This document shows positions 50,301 through 63,786 of a stretch of DNA of 64,000 nt, in pieces (the first letter of the stretch is position 1; each line of letters starts with the position of its first letter). Source of the DNA: Syngnathus acus (taxonomy: Eukaryota; Chordata; Actinopteri; Syngnathiformes; Syngnathidae); the NCBI RefSeq assembly GCF_901709675.1, contig NC_051095.1, positions 8,585,956 to 8,649,955 of the forward strand. The letters are read 5' to 3'. The notes beneath the pieces are model-generated. The model was not told the origin of the DNA. It searched no databases and saw nothing but the letters and a program-made list of their open reading frames with translations. A program made the translations under genes and the position numbers.

Positions 50301-51403
50301 GATTCATTCGATCAGCATGAAAAGAGATCAGCGCAATGAAAGCATCTTTGGGAATCCCAATGTTTTTCCTCCACAGTGCCAACAGCGCCCCATTTGAACA
50401 CCTCGATGTGTATCGTGTCCTCGTGTAAACAGAAGTCCTCCTCATCTCATCGTGACTCATACCTGCTGACCTTTGAGCTCAGAGAAGGCCATCTGCAACA
50501 AGAGGCTGAACCCTGAACCGCTGAAAAGGACAGCGACTGATAAGACTAGAGACACACAAACACGGGAGGATTGCTTGGCGTATGTGGAGGCTAAGAAGTC
50601 TCTTCACCTGCAATCTGCTGCTATGTTTCAATTTGCTCTACTGTGCTGACACCAAATAGGGGAACAAAGTCAACACAGTCATATTCAGCCTTGGGAGGCA
50701 GTTTGATGTGCACTCACTTCTCCCTATACATAGTGGGCTAAAATACTCTCGCTGTAAAAAACAAAAAAAATGTTAGGGGAACTCAAAATTTCAGGGCAAT
50801 TTCACTTTCATCGGTGTGAAAATGGGCTTTTCCCACATTGATGTTTATTGTATCTCAAAGCTAACAACTCAGCAAATTGTTTTGGAGCAAACAACTGAAT
50901 TTGTTGCCATAAAGGTCAATAATTTATTTTTATATAAATGATATAATTAAATATATTATATTTTAAAGTCATTACAATTTAAAAGAATATTTGAGCAAAT
51001 GACTGAATTTAAATGAACTCAAATGCCATCAAACCAATTTACAAGCTGTAACCTGGAAAGCAGGAACAGAGAATAGTCAATTGACTACTTTCACCAAAAA
51101 CACAGACGTCTGCTTTTGTGTTTGAACATCTGCCACTGTGTTGACAGCATTTGCCATTCGCATTTTGGACATTCATCTGTGTAGGTATTTCACCTCATCT
51201 GTGTTTGAAAGGTGCAAAGGGTTAGTGTATGTGAATGAATGTATTATCTCCTAGCTAACACATCCACCATATTAACTTCCATTATTCATGTGAAGAGAAT
51301 AATAACAGCTGGCAGGTCGACCCTACGTCGCTTCGGATATTACTGTTAACCCCCTGCAGACAATGACACATTGCAAACCCACTCACACGTCATACACATT
51401 CAA

Positions 51404-51472
51404 CTCTGTGTGTGTGTGTGTGTGTGTGTGTCTCTGTCTGTGTCTGTCTCTCTGTGTGTCTGTCTGTCTGCA
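51404..51472 (+). repeat. (TG)n then (TCTG)n microsatellite
   Basis: About 14 TG units are followed by imperfect TCTG/TCTC repeats. Confidence 0.9.
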
Positions 51473-54400
51473 TTGGTAAACACACAGTAAGTTTGAGCTA
51501 TAAGGTGTATACATCTTCAGGCTTGTTGACATAGGAATTATTAACCTGTTTGATCCCATACATCCAAACCACATACCAGAGGGCTTACGATGTGAGCGTG
51601 GATGTACAGAAATATATCAAATCTAAAATCGGTCTCAATTTAACGCAATAAGCTGTGCATCTCATTGCGTTGAATTAATCATATATATATGTAGTATGTG
51701 TGTGCGTGTGTGTTGAGTGTGTGTAACGTGAAAGACAGAGGCGACCCTTGGCTCCACTCCGGGGGAAGCCACAAAGAAGGGGATAGGAACTCTGGGAACG
51801 TCGCCTCTGAAATCCGAGCTACTTTCAAATGGAAGCCTTATTCCTTGCCCTGCCCTCCCTTCATCTTCCTCCAGTCTCCCCTTCCCTCCCCGGGGGGCTG
51901 TAACTGCATTTAATACTCTTCCATAAAGACAGTAATAAATATTGACTGCTGGCCAGCGCAAAGTGGTCCTTACTTGCGAAGCTGTCTGGTCTAAGTTAAA
52001 AGTGGTCATGGGTACATACGACGATGCACAACTTGGACGTGTGAATTCTGGGCCCGTTTAGTTCGACGCAATACTGATCTACCGCTTCGTGCAGGAAGGG
52101 AAGAAAAACATTTCCAGAGATCTTAAGTAATAATATTTGATGAATTCCCACAGCGCAGCTGATGATCACAGTTCGGTGCTTAGGAATGACTGGATAATAA
52201 AGTGGGGCCTCAGATGCAGATGTAAATGATTCTGAATCCATAAATGAATCCTCAGAGCTCGTCTGGCTGGGATAATGAATACATATTTAAGTCCAGAAAT
52301 TGCATTATAATTCAAAGCCCAAGTCACACACGATATATATGAGGGCATACACCTCAAATCTTGATCCGTGGCCTCGGCTTTCTAGAATGAGAATTAGAAA
52401 GGTTTGCGAGAGTGGTGAGAAATATTTTACATTATGTTTAATGACTAAAATTGTTCAATATTGAGCAATAATTTGAGTACAGAAAATTAAAACATCGCTG
52501 TTGGAAAGAAGGCTGGTAATAGTAAGTATCGGACAAACATGGAGCATTAAAAGTATGGCCTAAATTCCTGAGAAGTTTTTTCTGTGATGAAAGAAAACGA
52601 GGGGAACCTTTTAGGGAGGGGCCTGCTGCGTTGAACGCATCTGATTGGATGATTTACCCACCAGATTTGTTTGAAAAGCTGTTCTCACACTCCTTGCTAC
52701 TTTGATTTGACATTTTTGCAAGGGGCAGAATATTACACTTTACTACAAAAGTATTGAAACACTTTTGGACACATTTGGACTTGACGTCAAAGATGAATGT
52801 GACACAAGAGAGCATCATTTTAGCTTTTATTTGAAAATATTGACGTGGATTGAATGCGTGGCAACGCTCAGTTTCAGATGTGGGTTGCGGCCTGTGAAAG
52901 CTACATTTGAGGTGTTCAAAAGCAAAATCTCCAGATTTTCTTTTAAGCATCAAGCAAAAAAAAAGAACCTGTATGTAGTAAATATCACAATGTGCTCCAC
53001 TGGGATATTTTGCGCCACACTCCTGCGAGTACGAAAGAAAGAATTCAAGAAAAATCCCTTTCTGTCAGTAAGTGTGTCCTCTGTGTTCCGTAGGACACAC
53101 TGAATGGCCTGTCTTCTTCTGCTTGTTTCACATCCCCAGATTTTTCATCAATCTCTCCTATGTGTGCCCTTGCTCCCTTCTGGTAACGACCAACCCCCCC
53201 CCGCATAACAACCCCTCCCACCCTCTGTGATTTAATTAAGTGGCTGCTTTCCGAATAAAAATATGGCTCCCTCTATTGATCACGGCGGATGGAAGTCGAC
53301 AGGCCTGGCTGGCCGGAACGGGACGGCCACTTTCCTAACTCGCTCTATTGTATGGATTTGTGTGTGCGTGAGCGTGTACGCGTGAATCATCCGAGAGCTG
53401 TAGCATCTAAATCAAACCGAGCATTCTCAAAAGCTCTCCTGGGCTCCTACAAATCCCTCATTAGAAACTCTCACACACACATACACACACACCTGGATAG
53501 ACAATCACACACACACACATTCCTTAGATACACAACCCACATCAGCATTGTCTGCACTTTCCACCTGCCTGGATGCGACTTTGGGCCCATCGCTCCATGT
53601 AAGGCTGTAAGTATCTATTATGTTTTGTCAATGCTGTAATTAAATTGGACAGCTTAATGCAATTCTCTGTGATCCATAGGCCTTTATGGTTATAAAAGCT
53701 TTTCTGGCGCTCTGCCCAAACAGGACGACCAACAAATTTAGATGACTTACAAGCCGGGACAAAAAGAAAATTATTGGCAGGGGTTAAGGCGGCATGGGCG
53801 CACGCGCGGCTCTTTGTGATCGCTTAATCCGCTTGAATGTAGCCGAGGTTATTCTGTCGCAATGTTTTTTCTTATTTGGAGTGCCGGACGGCGATTTTGC
53901 CGCTCTCCCTTGGCTTTGAGTTCTTTGACTAAAAGGTACTGTAGATATTTGATTAGTCCCGTTCGGATCAATTCAATCGGTTAAAATGACTTACCGATAA
54001 CGTGATGAACATTTCTTAGCTATGTAAAAACAAGAAAAGAAAATGCCTCCCTTGCCCCTATTTTTTCCCAGGCATTTTAGCGAGCAGCGGTTATACATGG
54101 AGTTTTCCCTCAACGCAGACCACCATGTATTTTGTCCATATTTAAAATGACCTCCTATATCTTATTAGAACACACATGTGTGGTCCCACAGTAGCACTGG
54201 TGAAAAATTCTGGCCCACTGCATCATTTAAGCTGCCCACACCCGTGTTACAATCACCTCCACATACTTCCTTGACACCGATTATTACTTAGCCGAGGATT
54301 TGTAGAGAATCGGTGAATTTGTCAATAACAACTGCAAATAGGCTGGAATCACTGTATATGCTACAAAATCAATAAATAAATAAATCACTGGACTGGTGTA

Positions 54401-55589
54401 GAGTGAGAGTACAGGTCAAACCGCAGGACGAGATGATACGAGATGGACTAGGAGTGTGTGCGCGTTTATGTGTGTGCAGAATAAAGAAGCTGAGTGAGGT
54501 GTTTTAGCTTTATAAGCATCTGGGGAGCACCTTAGCGTCCATAAATAACCCAGGGCAAATTAGCAGATTGCACAGAAGGAGGAGACAGCAAGGAGGGGTT
54601 GGGGGGGTTCATATATATGTGCACGTGTGTGTGTTTGTGTCTTTATGAGCATATAAGTATGCACGGCGCTGAAAATAAATGAAATGTGCATGCCGTCTGT
54701 ATATTTATGAGATGACATGTTCTGCAGGTCGACTACGACCATCCTCACCTTTGAAGCCGCCTCAGTGTGTTTGCGAGAGTTCTGACGCGTCTCTCAGCAG
54801 GTCTCGGTGTTGTCAAGGTTACCGAGGGCCATTTCACTAGCGGGCCAATTAACTTTTTTTTTTTTTGGGTGCAAAGGAAACACCAAGGGCAGCACAGGTT
54901 GTCCTTGCGTTGTTTGCAAGTCAGTGATGCTTGTTTTCGATCAATAAAGTAAACAGCCAATGTGAAATTTATGCCACAAATGGTCCCCATTAAGAATGCG
55001 CGCGTACTTATTTTTCGGACAAAGTTTGAGTCTAAGTACTACCAGCCACTAACACCAATACAAATCATGCTATTGATCTTGCAAGTGTGATTTGCATTTC
55101 ATTGAATATTTTATACTTTTCCTGAACATGAAATATGTTTTGCTCCCAAATAAAAGTCATCCTGTCATCATTAAAGTATTCCCACAGACTCAGTGGACAT
55201 TGTTACTATATCCAGAAGGTATAGATGTCACGCTGTTAAAATGGTATTGGTGCTTAGGGTTATTTTACAAAGAAGCCCTTAAGATACACAAGTTTGTAAG
55301 TGCCTTTCTTTTTTTTTGTAGTTTGGATCAGCGATCAGTCTAGCCGTGTCGTAAAGTCAACTTATCTAATAGCCAACTCATTGGCTCAACCGCTAGCACA
55401 CATATTGACAAGTATAAGTGGCCACTTTGGTGATGAAGTGCTGCCTGCTGTTTGAGCTGCTTGAGAGCAAGTAGCCGCTCACCTAATCACAAGACTTTTA
55501 CAGAAAAACTGACCACCTTGATGGCAGCAATGGAACTTGGGGCAATAATAGCTGCCACTATAGATAGGAATTTACTGTTGGGATTTTTA

Positions 55590-55998
55590 TACCGTATTTT
55601 CCGGACTATAAGGCGCACCGGACTATAAGGCTTACCTTCAATGAATGGCCCATTTTAAAACGTTGTCTTTATTTAAGGCGCACCGAACTATAAGGCGCAG
55701 CATTAATGCATCATGTCAGATTTTTCATCCAAATCAAATCATTCTCCGTTTTATCTTTTTTATTTCAACTTCAGATGCAACAAATTACTTTATAATCACA
55801 AAATAATGATCCATAGTCTTTTTGATTCATGATTCATAGTCTTCAGCGGGCCACTTATGATTGATTTCATGACAATGCTTCAGGCCAGTTTAAATTTAGG
55901 AATTTGGTCCATATATAAGGCGCACCTGACTATAAGGCGCACTGTCGGCTTTTGAGAAAATGTTTTTAGGTGTGCCTTATAGTCCGGAAAATACGGTA
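55590..55998. mobile_element. 409-bp MITE with TACCGTATTTTCCGGACTAT termini
   Basis: The left end TACCGTATTTTCCGGACTAT and the right end ATAGTCCGGAAAATACGGTA are perfect inverted repeats. ACTATAAGGCGCACC or variants recur several times at both ends (for example near 55613, 55688, 55915 and 55930). There is no transposase frame. Termini and the internal motif match the shorter element at 30207-30380 with two mismatches in the outer 20 bases. Confidence 0.9.
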
Positions 55999-56074
55999 GC
56001 TTAAAAAAGTATCTGGCACTACAGATCCTAGCATACAACTGAATGAATCAAGAGCGATATGGCGTGAGCACTTT

Positions 56075-56345
56075 ATATGGATGAAAAGTTATTTAGATTA
56101 AGAGATTTCAGTATGTGCGTCCAATCATTTTCAATTGATGAGGACTCATGAGGTTTCCCCAAGGTCTATGCGATGCCTTAAATTATTCACCATGTATGTA
56201 AACGATATCTGCTCCTGTGTCTCGAGACTACATAAAAATGTTCTATTTGCCGATGACAACTCTCTACAGCTTCTGACTAGAAAATGAATTGAAAGGTCTA
56301 TTACGACATGGGAGACTGTATTAAATTGGGTGGGAATAAAATCAT
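56075..56345 (+). mobile_element. CR1/L2-like LINE reverse transcriptase remnant
   Basis: Plus-strand translations in shifted frames give WMKSYLD, then RFPQGL (for GVPQGS), then MYVNDI and LFADD at 56243-56257, in the order expected of a non-LTR reverse transcriptase, the last being the catalytic Asp pair. Stops and frameshifts show that it is dead. It starts about 80 bp from the right end of the neighbouring MITE. Confidence 0.8.
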
Positions 56346-58760
56346 AGTCTACTTTTAATATCCATCAAATTTTTTACAACTATTTCTTGTGCTCAAACCT
56401 GCCCCCGGGGTGAAACAAAGTGATCGTGATCGCTAACAAGCGCCCGCTGTCAACCTGCCCGCTCGCAGAGTGCCCGGCTAATTCCACTGACACTCTTCTA
56501 GTTCCTCTACTTCTACTATTACTTCTTCTAGCAGGGCTGACAGTCTGTCTGCTTGAATGAGAGCCGGAGTGAGGGATGCAATGGATTTGAAACAGCGGGA
56601 TGGAGGAAGAGAATGGAATTAAGAGAGAGAGAGGGATACAACTCGTGAGTGTGTGTGTGGTTGCTATGCTGTCTCCAGGTCCTAATCTCTTTAGCGAGCC
56701 CCATGATCCAGTTAGGAACACTGAGTGGCTAATGTCAGGGCTAACAGGATGAGAGGGCTCGCTGTGTGTGTGCGTCCATACGTGTGCATGTGCATCCATA
56801 TCCTATATTAAAACTTCTGTTATGCTTCAATGAATGGGAGGAAATTTCAGATCTAATTTGTGCGCATGTGTGTGTAAAGCAGCAGTGGCCATTAAGGGGG
56901 ATGGATTAGATTGAGTGGATCCAGATTGTGTATGTGTGTGTGTCACCCCTCTGAGCAAGCTTTGTTTATTATGTGTGGTCCGAGATAAGCAGACAGGTGC
57001 AGGAAACACATCCTTAATTCATTAGCCAGGTCGGGGGTGGGTTAAAAGAAAGGAGGGAGGGCCTATAGCTTCACAACAAACTATAACATCAATAATCCAG
57101 ATATAGGATTTATAACTACGGAAGTGCGAGAGGGAATGAATTACATTTACCGTTGGATTCGCTTATCATTTTCGCATGGTATAACAAATGAAGCAGGAAA
57201 TTGTGGGCATTTCTCTAGCTAGTCGGGCTTATTATCGTCCTTCTCCTATGACTCATAGACTGGCAATTACGTGTATGTTGGAATACTGTGAAATTTCACA
57301 TTTCAGTAAAATGTGAAAATAATGGAATGCCTGTCTCTTAGGCTGTCGGCAAAATCCAAACGAGTTCATATTATCTGAACATTCTCAAAATTGGAATATA
57401 ATGAACAGTTGATATTCTGTAAACGGAAAACATGGTGAATTTTGAGGATCTAATTTCTAAACATTCTTAAAAATTGTGGATTCAAAACACCAACAACCAC
57501 ATAGCTTATCCTTTCAACCCTTTAGCATGATGCTAACGTTAAAAGCATCCATATTTTAGCACAGCACCGCATGTAGAAAGAATATAATTAGTCACCCTCA
57601 CACCTTATTTAAACTCAGAACGACTATAAGTGCTGTACTGATGAGCTGAGAAGAGTCGAGATATCCGAATGAAGAGTATATAAGTCTGTCTTATACTGCC
57701 CCCAGATGGCCAAGGAACAAAATAAACTGGTGTCTTAATTCAAATCAAACGTTTAATATTTAATATTTATTTTCATTTACTTTCTATAAAGATTTATTCC
57801 AATAAATTGCACAGTTAATTAAAAAAAAGGAAAACAAGGTATTCTTAAGTCTCCGTCCTACAACACACATCTGCAAAATTTAAGCATTACAGACAAGCCC
57901 CGATGCCAATCACATCCACGGGGAATATGTGCACAGCATCCAGGGAGTACTATGAAATTATGTGATCAGCATTAGCATGAATATTCCCATTTTTTATATT
58001 ATTCATTTATTTGGCATTCTGGAGAATTGAATTCTAGTGCTGGGTTATGACAGTTATTATTGCAAGATAAACACAATCGGGTGCGGCTGCCATGCAGTAT
58101 TTCAGTGCAAAAGTCATGTTCTACTTCTGATTTATGACAACATGTACACAAATACATATCTTGGAATAATATGAGTAACTCCGCTACGCGCGGCCATGAA
58201 ATATACGACATATGCGCCACCGCCTGTCACTTTATGGCAGCAAATGTGCTCCAAGCTGTCGCGACGTGATGAAAATGGACTTTGCCATCAGCACTTTTGT
58301 CACAGAGGGTAAAAGTACAAGAAAGCCCCTCTCTCCAACCACCACAATTGCCCCCTCCCATGCTGTAATAAATGATGAGCCGCTGACACGAGGCAAATGA
58401 GGAGCACTCACAAGTAATGGCCACCCGCTCATAAGCGTACATAAACATGAGCGACTCCGGCGTTTGTCTCCTTGACTCGTTCACATCAGTCTTCCTTGTG
58501 TCTAGGTAAGACATGACAGGGGAGGAAAAAAAAAATTGCTATTTATGAAAGAGAGGAAAAAATGCATTACGTAAATTCTCTTCCAGAACACCTCATCTAG
58601 ACCAGCCACGACCTCCTCCGATATTAGAATATGAAAATCCTTCACGCCCGGGGCGAAGATGGGAATAAAAGGATAGATGTGGATGGGATGAAATTGAACC
58701 CAATTCTGTCCTTCCGTTCAATCACACCATCGCAGTGTCTGCTTCTGGGCCTGCATATAC

Positions 58761-58864
<104 letters not shown>

Positions 58865-59449
58865 CGTAGCATGTATAGAAGCTTTGCGTTATATTTCCAA
58901 ACCCAGCACAGGTTGGGATGATTTAGTAGTAATGGGAGCCAGTAAAAAAATCAGGGTGCCCAGCGGCATTAGAAATAAATCTAATCTACTAATGGAGAGG
59001 GTGGAAAGGAAAGAAGAAGAAGTATGTTTATGCAACCCTCTTACTACTCTTAAGCCTTCAGGAGGAAGAGAAATAAGTAACTCTAATGACTCAGCAAGAA
59101 TGACATGAAATGATTTGTTCCGACGATACGATAGTTATTAATTTTCCCATTTTTTAATCATTTTGGCTAAGAAAAGTTTGTTCTTGACCAGTAGGCATGT
59201 GTCTAACACAGCTAACATGTATGCTTAAGAAAGATATAACATAATTGATTTGCAGCACTGTCATTGAAATAACTAAACAAATAAATTTACCACTAATGAC
59301 TGAGCAGGATGAATATAATTATACGTTTGTAAGATTTTGCTTGTAAATATAACCAAATATGATAAAAATGTCCACAAACGGTGCTGGAGTGTCCAATTCT
59401 GGTGGGGGGCCGGGAGAGTAAAAAAAAAAATAAAATCTGCCCATATTGT

Positions 59450-59540
59450 CACGCACGCACACACACGTGCACGCACGCACGCACACACACGCACACACAC
59501 GTGCACACGCACGCACGCGCACACACTCACACACACACGG
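59450..59540 (+). repeat. Compound (CA)/(CG)-rich microsatellite
   Basis: CACACACGTGCACGCACGCA-type units extend over about 90 bp. Confidence 0.95.
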
Positions 59541-59907
59541 ACGGACGCATGGCCGTGCACCAAGGTGAGCCATAGAGACATAATTGCTGCAGAATTTTAA
59601 TGTTTCCCAGCAAAAGACGATGCTACTCTTTCTTTACAAGACCAACAGTTTTATCTGGTGACATCATCAACAGAGAGACATGACAAAAGAAATCCTAAAA
59701 ATGAGCAACTTATTCATCAAAGTGTCCTTTTTATTCTCAATATTACAGCCTGGACTAGAAGCCTGTTGATTTGGAATCTAGCAAGAATCGATTTGATGTG
59801 GACGAATATTCCAGACGAGAGCAGTACCGATTTGTCTTGTCGGCTTACTTCTGGTCACAATACTCAACTAAAAACACTTGATTTTGAATATTGTTCAATA
59901 AATGTAT

Positions 59908-59960
59908 CTACAGTGGTACCTTGAATTAGGGCCAACTCACAACTTTAGTAAGATTCATTG
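59908..59960. mobile_element. Terminus of the ACAGTGRTRCCTTGA-type transposon
   Basis: ACAGTGGTACCTTGAATTAG is close to the left end at 2783 and to a common fish repeat terminus. The body beyond about 59960 is not recognisable. Confidence 0.45.
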
Positions 59961-61454
59961 TTAGGTGAGGGCTGCAGCTTAGCCCTGTCTGATGTAAAAG
60001 TAGTGCTTCGATGCCACCTTGTGGAATATGCAGATAATTCTAACTTTTTTGAGGGGGGATATTAATTACCGGCAAATTTTGTCAGTTTGTAAACACAATC
60101 TCACGAATGGAAGTACGTACAAGTTTGAAGCATGGCGGGAAATTCCTATGAGAACCACGCAGGCTGCGAAAGAGTGAGGAAGAAATACGCTCACCGAAAA
60201 AAGAAGCAACCAAAACTTAAATATAACTCTTCCATCATTAAAGTTTGATTCCGATGTAGCAGGACTATTTTGAAAAATATACGAGTATGTCTTTGTTCTT
60301 GTAAAAATGATGTGTTTGTTTAACGAGGACTTAGACCTACTATGTTACTGTATTTTAATGTTGGCGATCCTTGTAGCGCTACGTTGTTGTTTTTTTTGGT
60401 ACTTTTGCGAACGTCTGTCCTATGGCATTTAGTGCACACATGGTAGTTATGTTTAATTGGGTCTACTGGATCATGAGGGGATCTCCGCTGATGAGCCAAA
60501 TTAAACTGAAACTGCACCTCTTCAGTTGATGAGCTAATTATGAGTATTGATTGTGTCCGACAAATAAACGGGTCGACTCAAATAGAGTAGAGCTGCGCAC
60601 AGCAGGGTGGGCTGCCCCCAGCCATCCCGCTCTGCACATGACACACAAACAGTAGATGGCGCTGTGATGCTTCTGTGAGTCACCTCGGACTGTTGCTCAC
60701 TGGCTTCCAGCGCTGGGAATTCCATGTGCACAAGCTAATGCTGAAAGTCTAAAATGAAGCCTTTGGCAGAAGATGATATTGCTCAAGTTTGGTTTGATTT
60801 GACACTCCCGTGTAGGTATTAATGTAACAATATGACCGTAGTGAATACGTTTATACGATTCTCCTTTTTTCTTTATTATCATCCCTGCAAAGACGTCTGG
60901 AGGATATCTGCTGTCGGTTCTCCTTCCACACCTGTTACGTGTCCTCTCTCAGCATGCTCTCTGCCTCCTGTCTATCCGCCATGTCACTCTTTCACTTTCT
61001 CTGTCTCTCTCTTTTTTTAATCCCCAGCCTCCTACAAAGACGTCTGGCACACACTTGAAAGGATCTGTGAATTATTATCCTCGCCTCAGCCGGCCTCTGA
61101 AGCCGACACGCTAACAGGCTACCAGCGGTGGGCTCGTGTGTGTGTGAGTGAGAGAGAAATAGGTGAATCCAATAAATACACACTTATACTGTAGGCTCAC
61201 GGGCCACATCTTTAGAACACCGAGATTTTGTCTATGAATAAAATGATGAGAGAACTGAACGGTTAAAATGACAGACTAAAATGTGTCCCATCTGCGTTCT
61301 TTAAATTTCTTGATCTTTATGTATGCGACAAAAAAAAGTTTTTCACAAATTACAGTATGTTTTTTTTTTTTTTTTCTAGCATTAACCTTTCTGAATTCAG
61401 TTAAAACAGAAAATAGGTGCGGGAAAAAATGGTATACAAATGTTTCGATAATCA

Positions 61455-61497
61455 CGTACGTCTGCCTCACAGTTCTGAGGTTCAGGGTTTGAATCCT
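61455..61497 (+). mobile_element. tRNA-like SINE fragment (B-box half)
   Basis: CGTCTGCCTCACAGTTCTG followed by AGGTTCAGGGTTTGAATCC contains a pol III B box (GGTTTGAATCC) and matches the second half of the SINE module whose first half appears at 40256-40295. No A box precedes it. Confidence 0.6.
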
Positions 61498-63436
61498 CAA
61501 TGTTCTTAAATAAGTTTTGGGCTTCGGCGAGCTCACGTTCACACGCATGTTTGCTTGAGACCAGTTTTGCAATACATGCACGGTTTCAACATAGAGGAGC
61601 AATCTGTCCAGACTAGCGCATTTGGATACATTTTCAGAATTGTACCCAATTTTAAGTTATGAGCACCGTGACGAAACGAATTAAACTTGACACATCAATA
61701 GATGAATAATGAAGTACCAGCTGTGTTCAAAAAGCATTTTCCTGAGAAAAGTGAAAACTGGAAGAATCTTATTCAGACTAAACTCACTTTTGTTCACATT
61801 GCCATTAAAAACCAGCACACGTTCACGTTGGTAGCCTCAAACCAACGACTCGACCCACTGACGCTCGTGTAAAAATAGCTGCGGGGCGCGTTGGCCGACG
61901 GCTTCGGAAAAATAAAGTCCTGTCGGGAAGCGGCGGCGGAGCTTTGATTACCCGCCGCTTGCTCTGGCTGTGAATGCATCGCGGTCACCTCTTATTATTC
62001 TTCCTAACGCGCCTATCGGGCCTGCGGCTTCAGCCCTCGGGTCCCCCCCCCCAACCTCATATCCTGATGCCTGATGACATCACAGCGTCATCAAGATATA
62101 CATTTGCATACTCCATCTTGAACTTTTGGCACTGTCTTTTTTTCCTCCCCCTTTTCTTTCCTACAATGACTTGGCACTCTTACACGCTCTGTCAGCAGGA
62201 TTCTAAAAACTACCAACCTCATTTTCACATCATTGCACTGCACTGGAGCAGCGTGGGAAAGAAAGCTCAACATGGTAAAAACACAACATTACTATGCAAG
62301 CAGCATTTCCCAAACTTTACTGAGCCATGGCGCAAAAAACTGCGCAGGGCGATAAAAATATCACAGATATTGATGATTTCAGCTTAAGAAAGTTCTGATC
62401 ACCAGTCAGTCGCAGGGCACAAGTAGACAAATGACAATTTTAAAGGACGGAATTTCTAGGCATCGACGGGGTCCGGTGTGGTAAGCAAAGTATGACGTCT
62501 CTGCTTTGAGCAGATAATGCGGCTTCACAATCACAAAGTAACTATTTATTTATTTATTATTTATTCATTGCTCTTATTTATTCATTGTATGTGCCTTCTT
62601 GTTTTTACTTTTTGTATTGTTTACTTCAATGTTTTGTTTGTCCGTAGACCAATATAATATAATATGTCTTGTCACCGTGGGATAGTAGGAAACGCAATTT
62701 CGATCTCTTCGTGTGTCTTGACATGTGAAGAAATTGACAATAAAGCAGACTTTGACTTTTTGAATACGTCCAGTGCGTATAATATAAAGTATGTCCAACA
62801 TGACGCAACGCTGTGTGTGTGTGTTTCACGGATTCCCCGGTTGAAACAGACGTCGGCACTCGAACAAATGAAAGGTGTTTCCCTCCATAGTTTGCCAACA
62901 GCGTGTTCACATTTTCCTTCGAAACACAACACACGATTCCGGCAGCAAGTCGCCGACACTCTTGAAATAAGCCGCTGGCTGCTAAATCATGAAATGTCGT
63001 CACCCCGCGCAAAGTGGACGGTTTTACTGGATGCTAATATCTTTGGACACTCCGCCCTTGCTTGTGCTTCAAAGACAACTCCTTGAACGTTCGCAAGACG
63101 AAGGTCAACGATTCCGTGAATGCAAATGTAAATGAACTGGGATTATGTTCTCGATTGTCTAGTGACTTGTGTGTGTTTACATTAGCAGTGCTTGTGCTGA
63201 GCTATGCAGTTTAGGGCACAACTCATTAAGATGGCTCATTTCACTCACCCACCAGCTAACATACACATTTTGTATGATCACACACGCACACGTATACACA
63301 CACACACACCACATTAGGATGTCCCAGTGTGATTTAGTCTGCTTTCTGCTAATGTAATCATTTATTTGGCTTTTATTCCACGGGGGCCTTTGTATTTCTG
63401 ACCATAAAACTGTAATAATGGACGTTCAATGTTTTG

Positions 63437-63480
63437 TATATATACACATATATATATATATATACACATATATATACATA
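63437..63480 (+). repeat. (TA)-rich simple repeat
   Basis: TATATACACATATATA units lead into the first foldback; another TA run follows the second foldback (63784-63810). Confidence 0.9.
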
Positions 63481-63554
63481 TATACACTACCGTTCAAAAG
63501 TTTGGGGTCACAAAATTGTTTGGGTGACCCCAAACTTTTGAACGGTAGTGTATA
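63481..63554. mobile_element. Tc1-like foldback MITE, copy 1
   Basis: A near-perfect palindrome: TATACACTACCGTTCAAAAG leads to TTTGGGGTCAC, a short centre (AAAATTGTTTGG), and the reverse complement. The outer sequence CACTACCGTTCAAAAGTTTG is one I recognise as the inverted-terminal type of Tc1-like elements in fish. Confidence 0.85.
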
Positions 63555-63716
63555 TATTTATTTAGATAATTATTTATAGATTATATATATAATCTTCTGT
63601 GTAAAAAATCGTATAATATATATGTATACTTATATTCATAGATTATATATAATCTTATACAAATATAAGATATAATTTATAATATTTAATTCATAATATT
63701 TTATTATAATAATATT

Positions 63717-63786
63717 TACACTACCGTTCAAAAGTTTGGGGTCAACCAAACAATTTTGTGACCCCAAACTTTTGAAAGGTAGTGTA
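63717..63786. mobile_element. Tc1-like foldback MITE, copy 2 (opposite orientation)
   Basis: It has the same arms as copy 1 (TACACTACCGTTCAAAAG ... CTTTTGAAAGGTAGTGTA, one arm mismatch). Its centre reads ACCAAACAATTTTGTG, the reverse complement of the copy 1 centre apart from one base, so the two copies face each other across about 160 bp of TA-rich DNA. Confidence 0.85.

Noticed and set aside
60888-61050. CAAAGACGTCTGG occurring twice about 150 bp apart
   Set aside because: No similarity outside the 13-mer; probably coincidence or an unresolvable old duplication.
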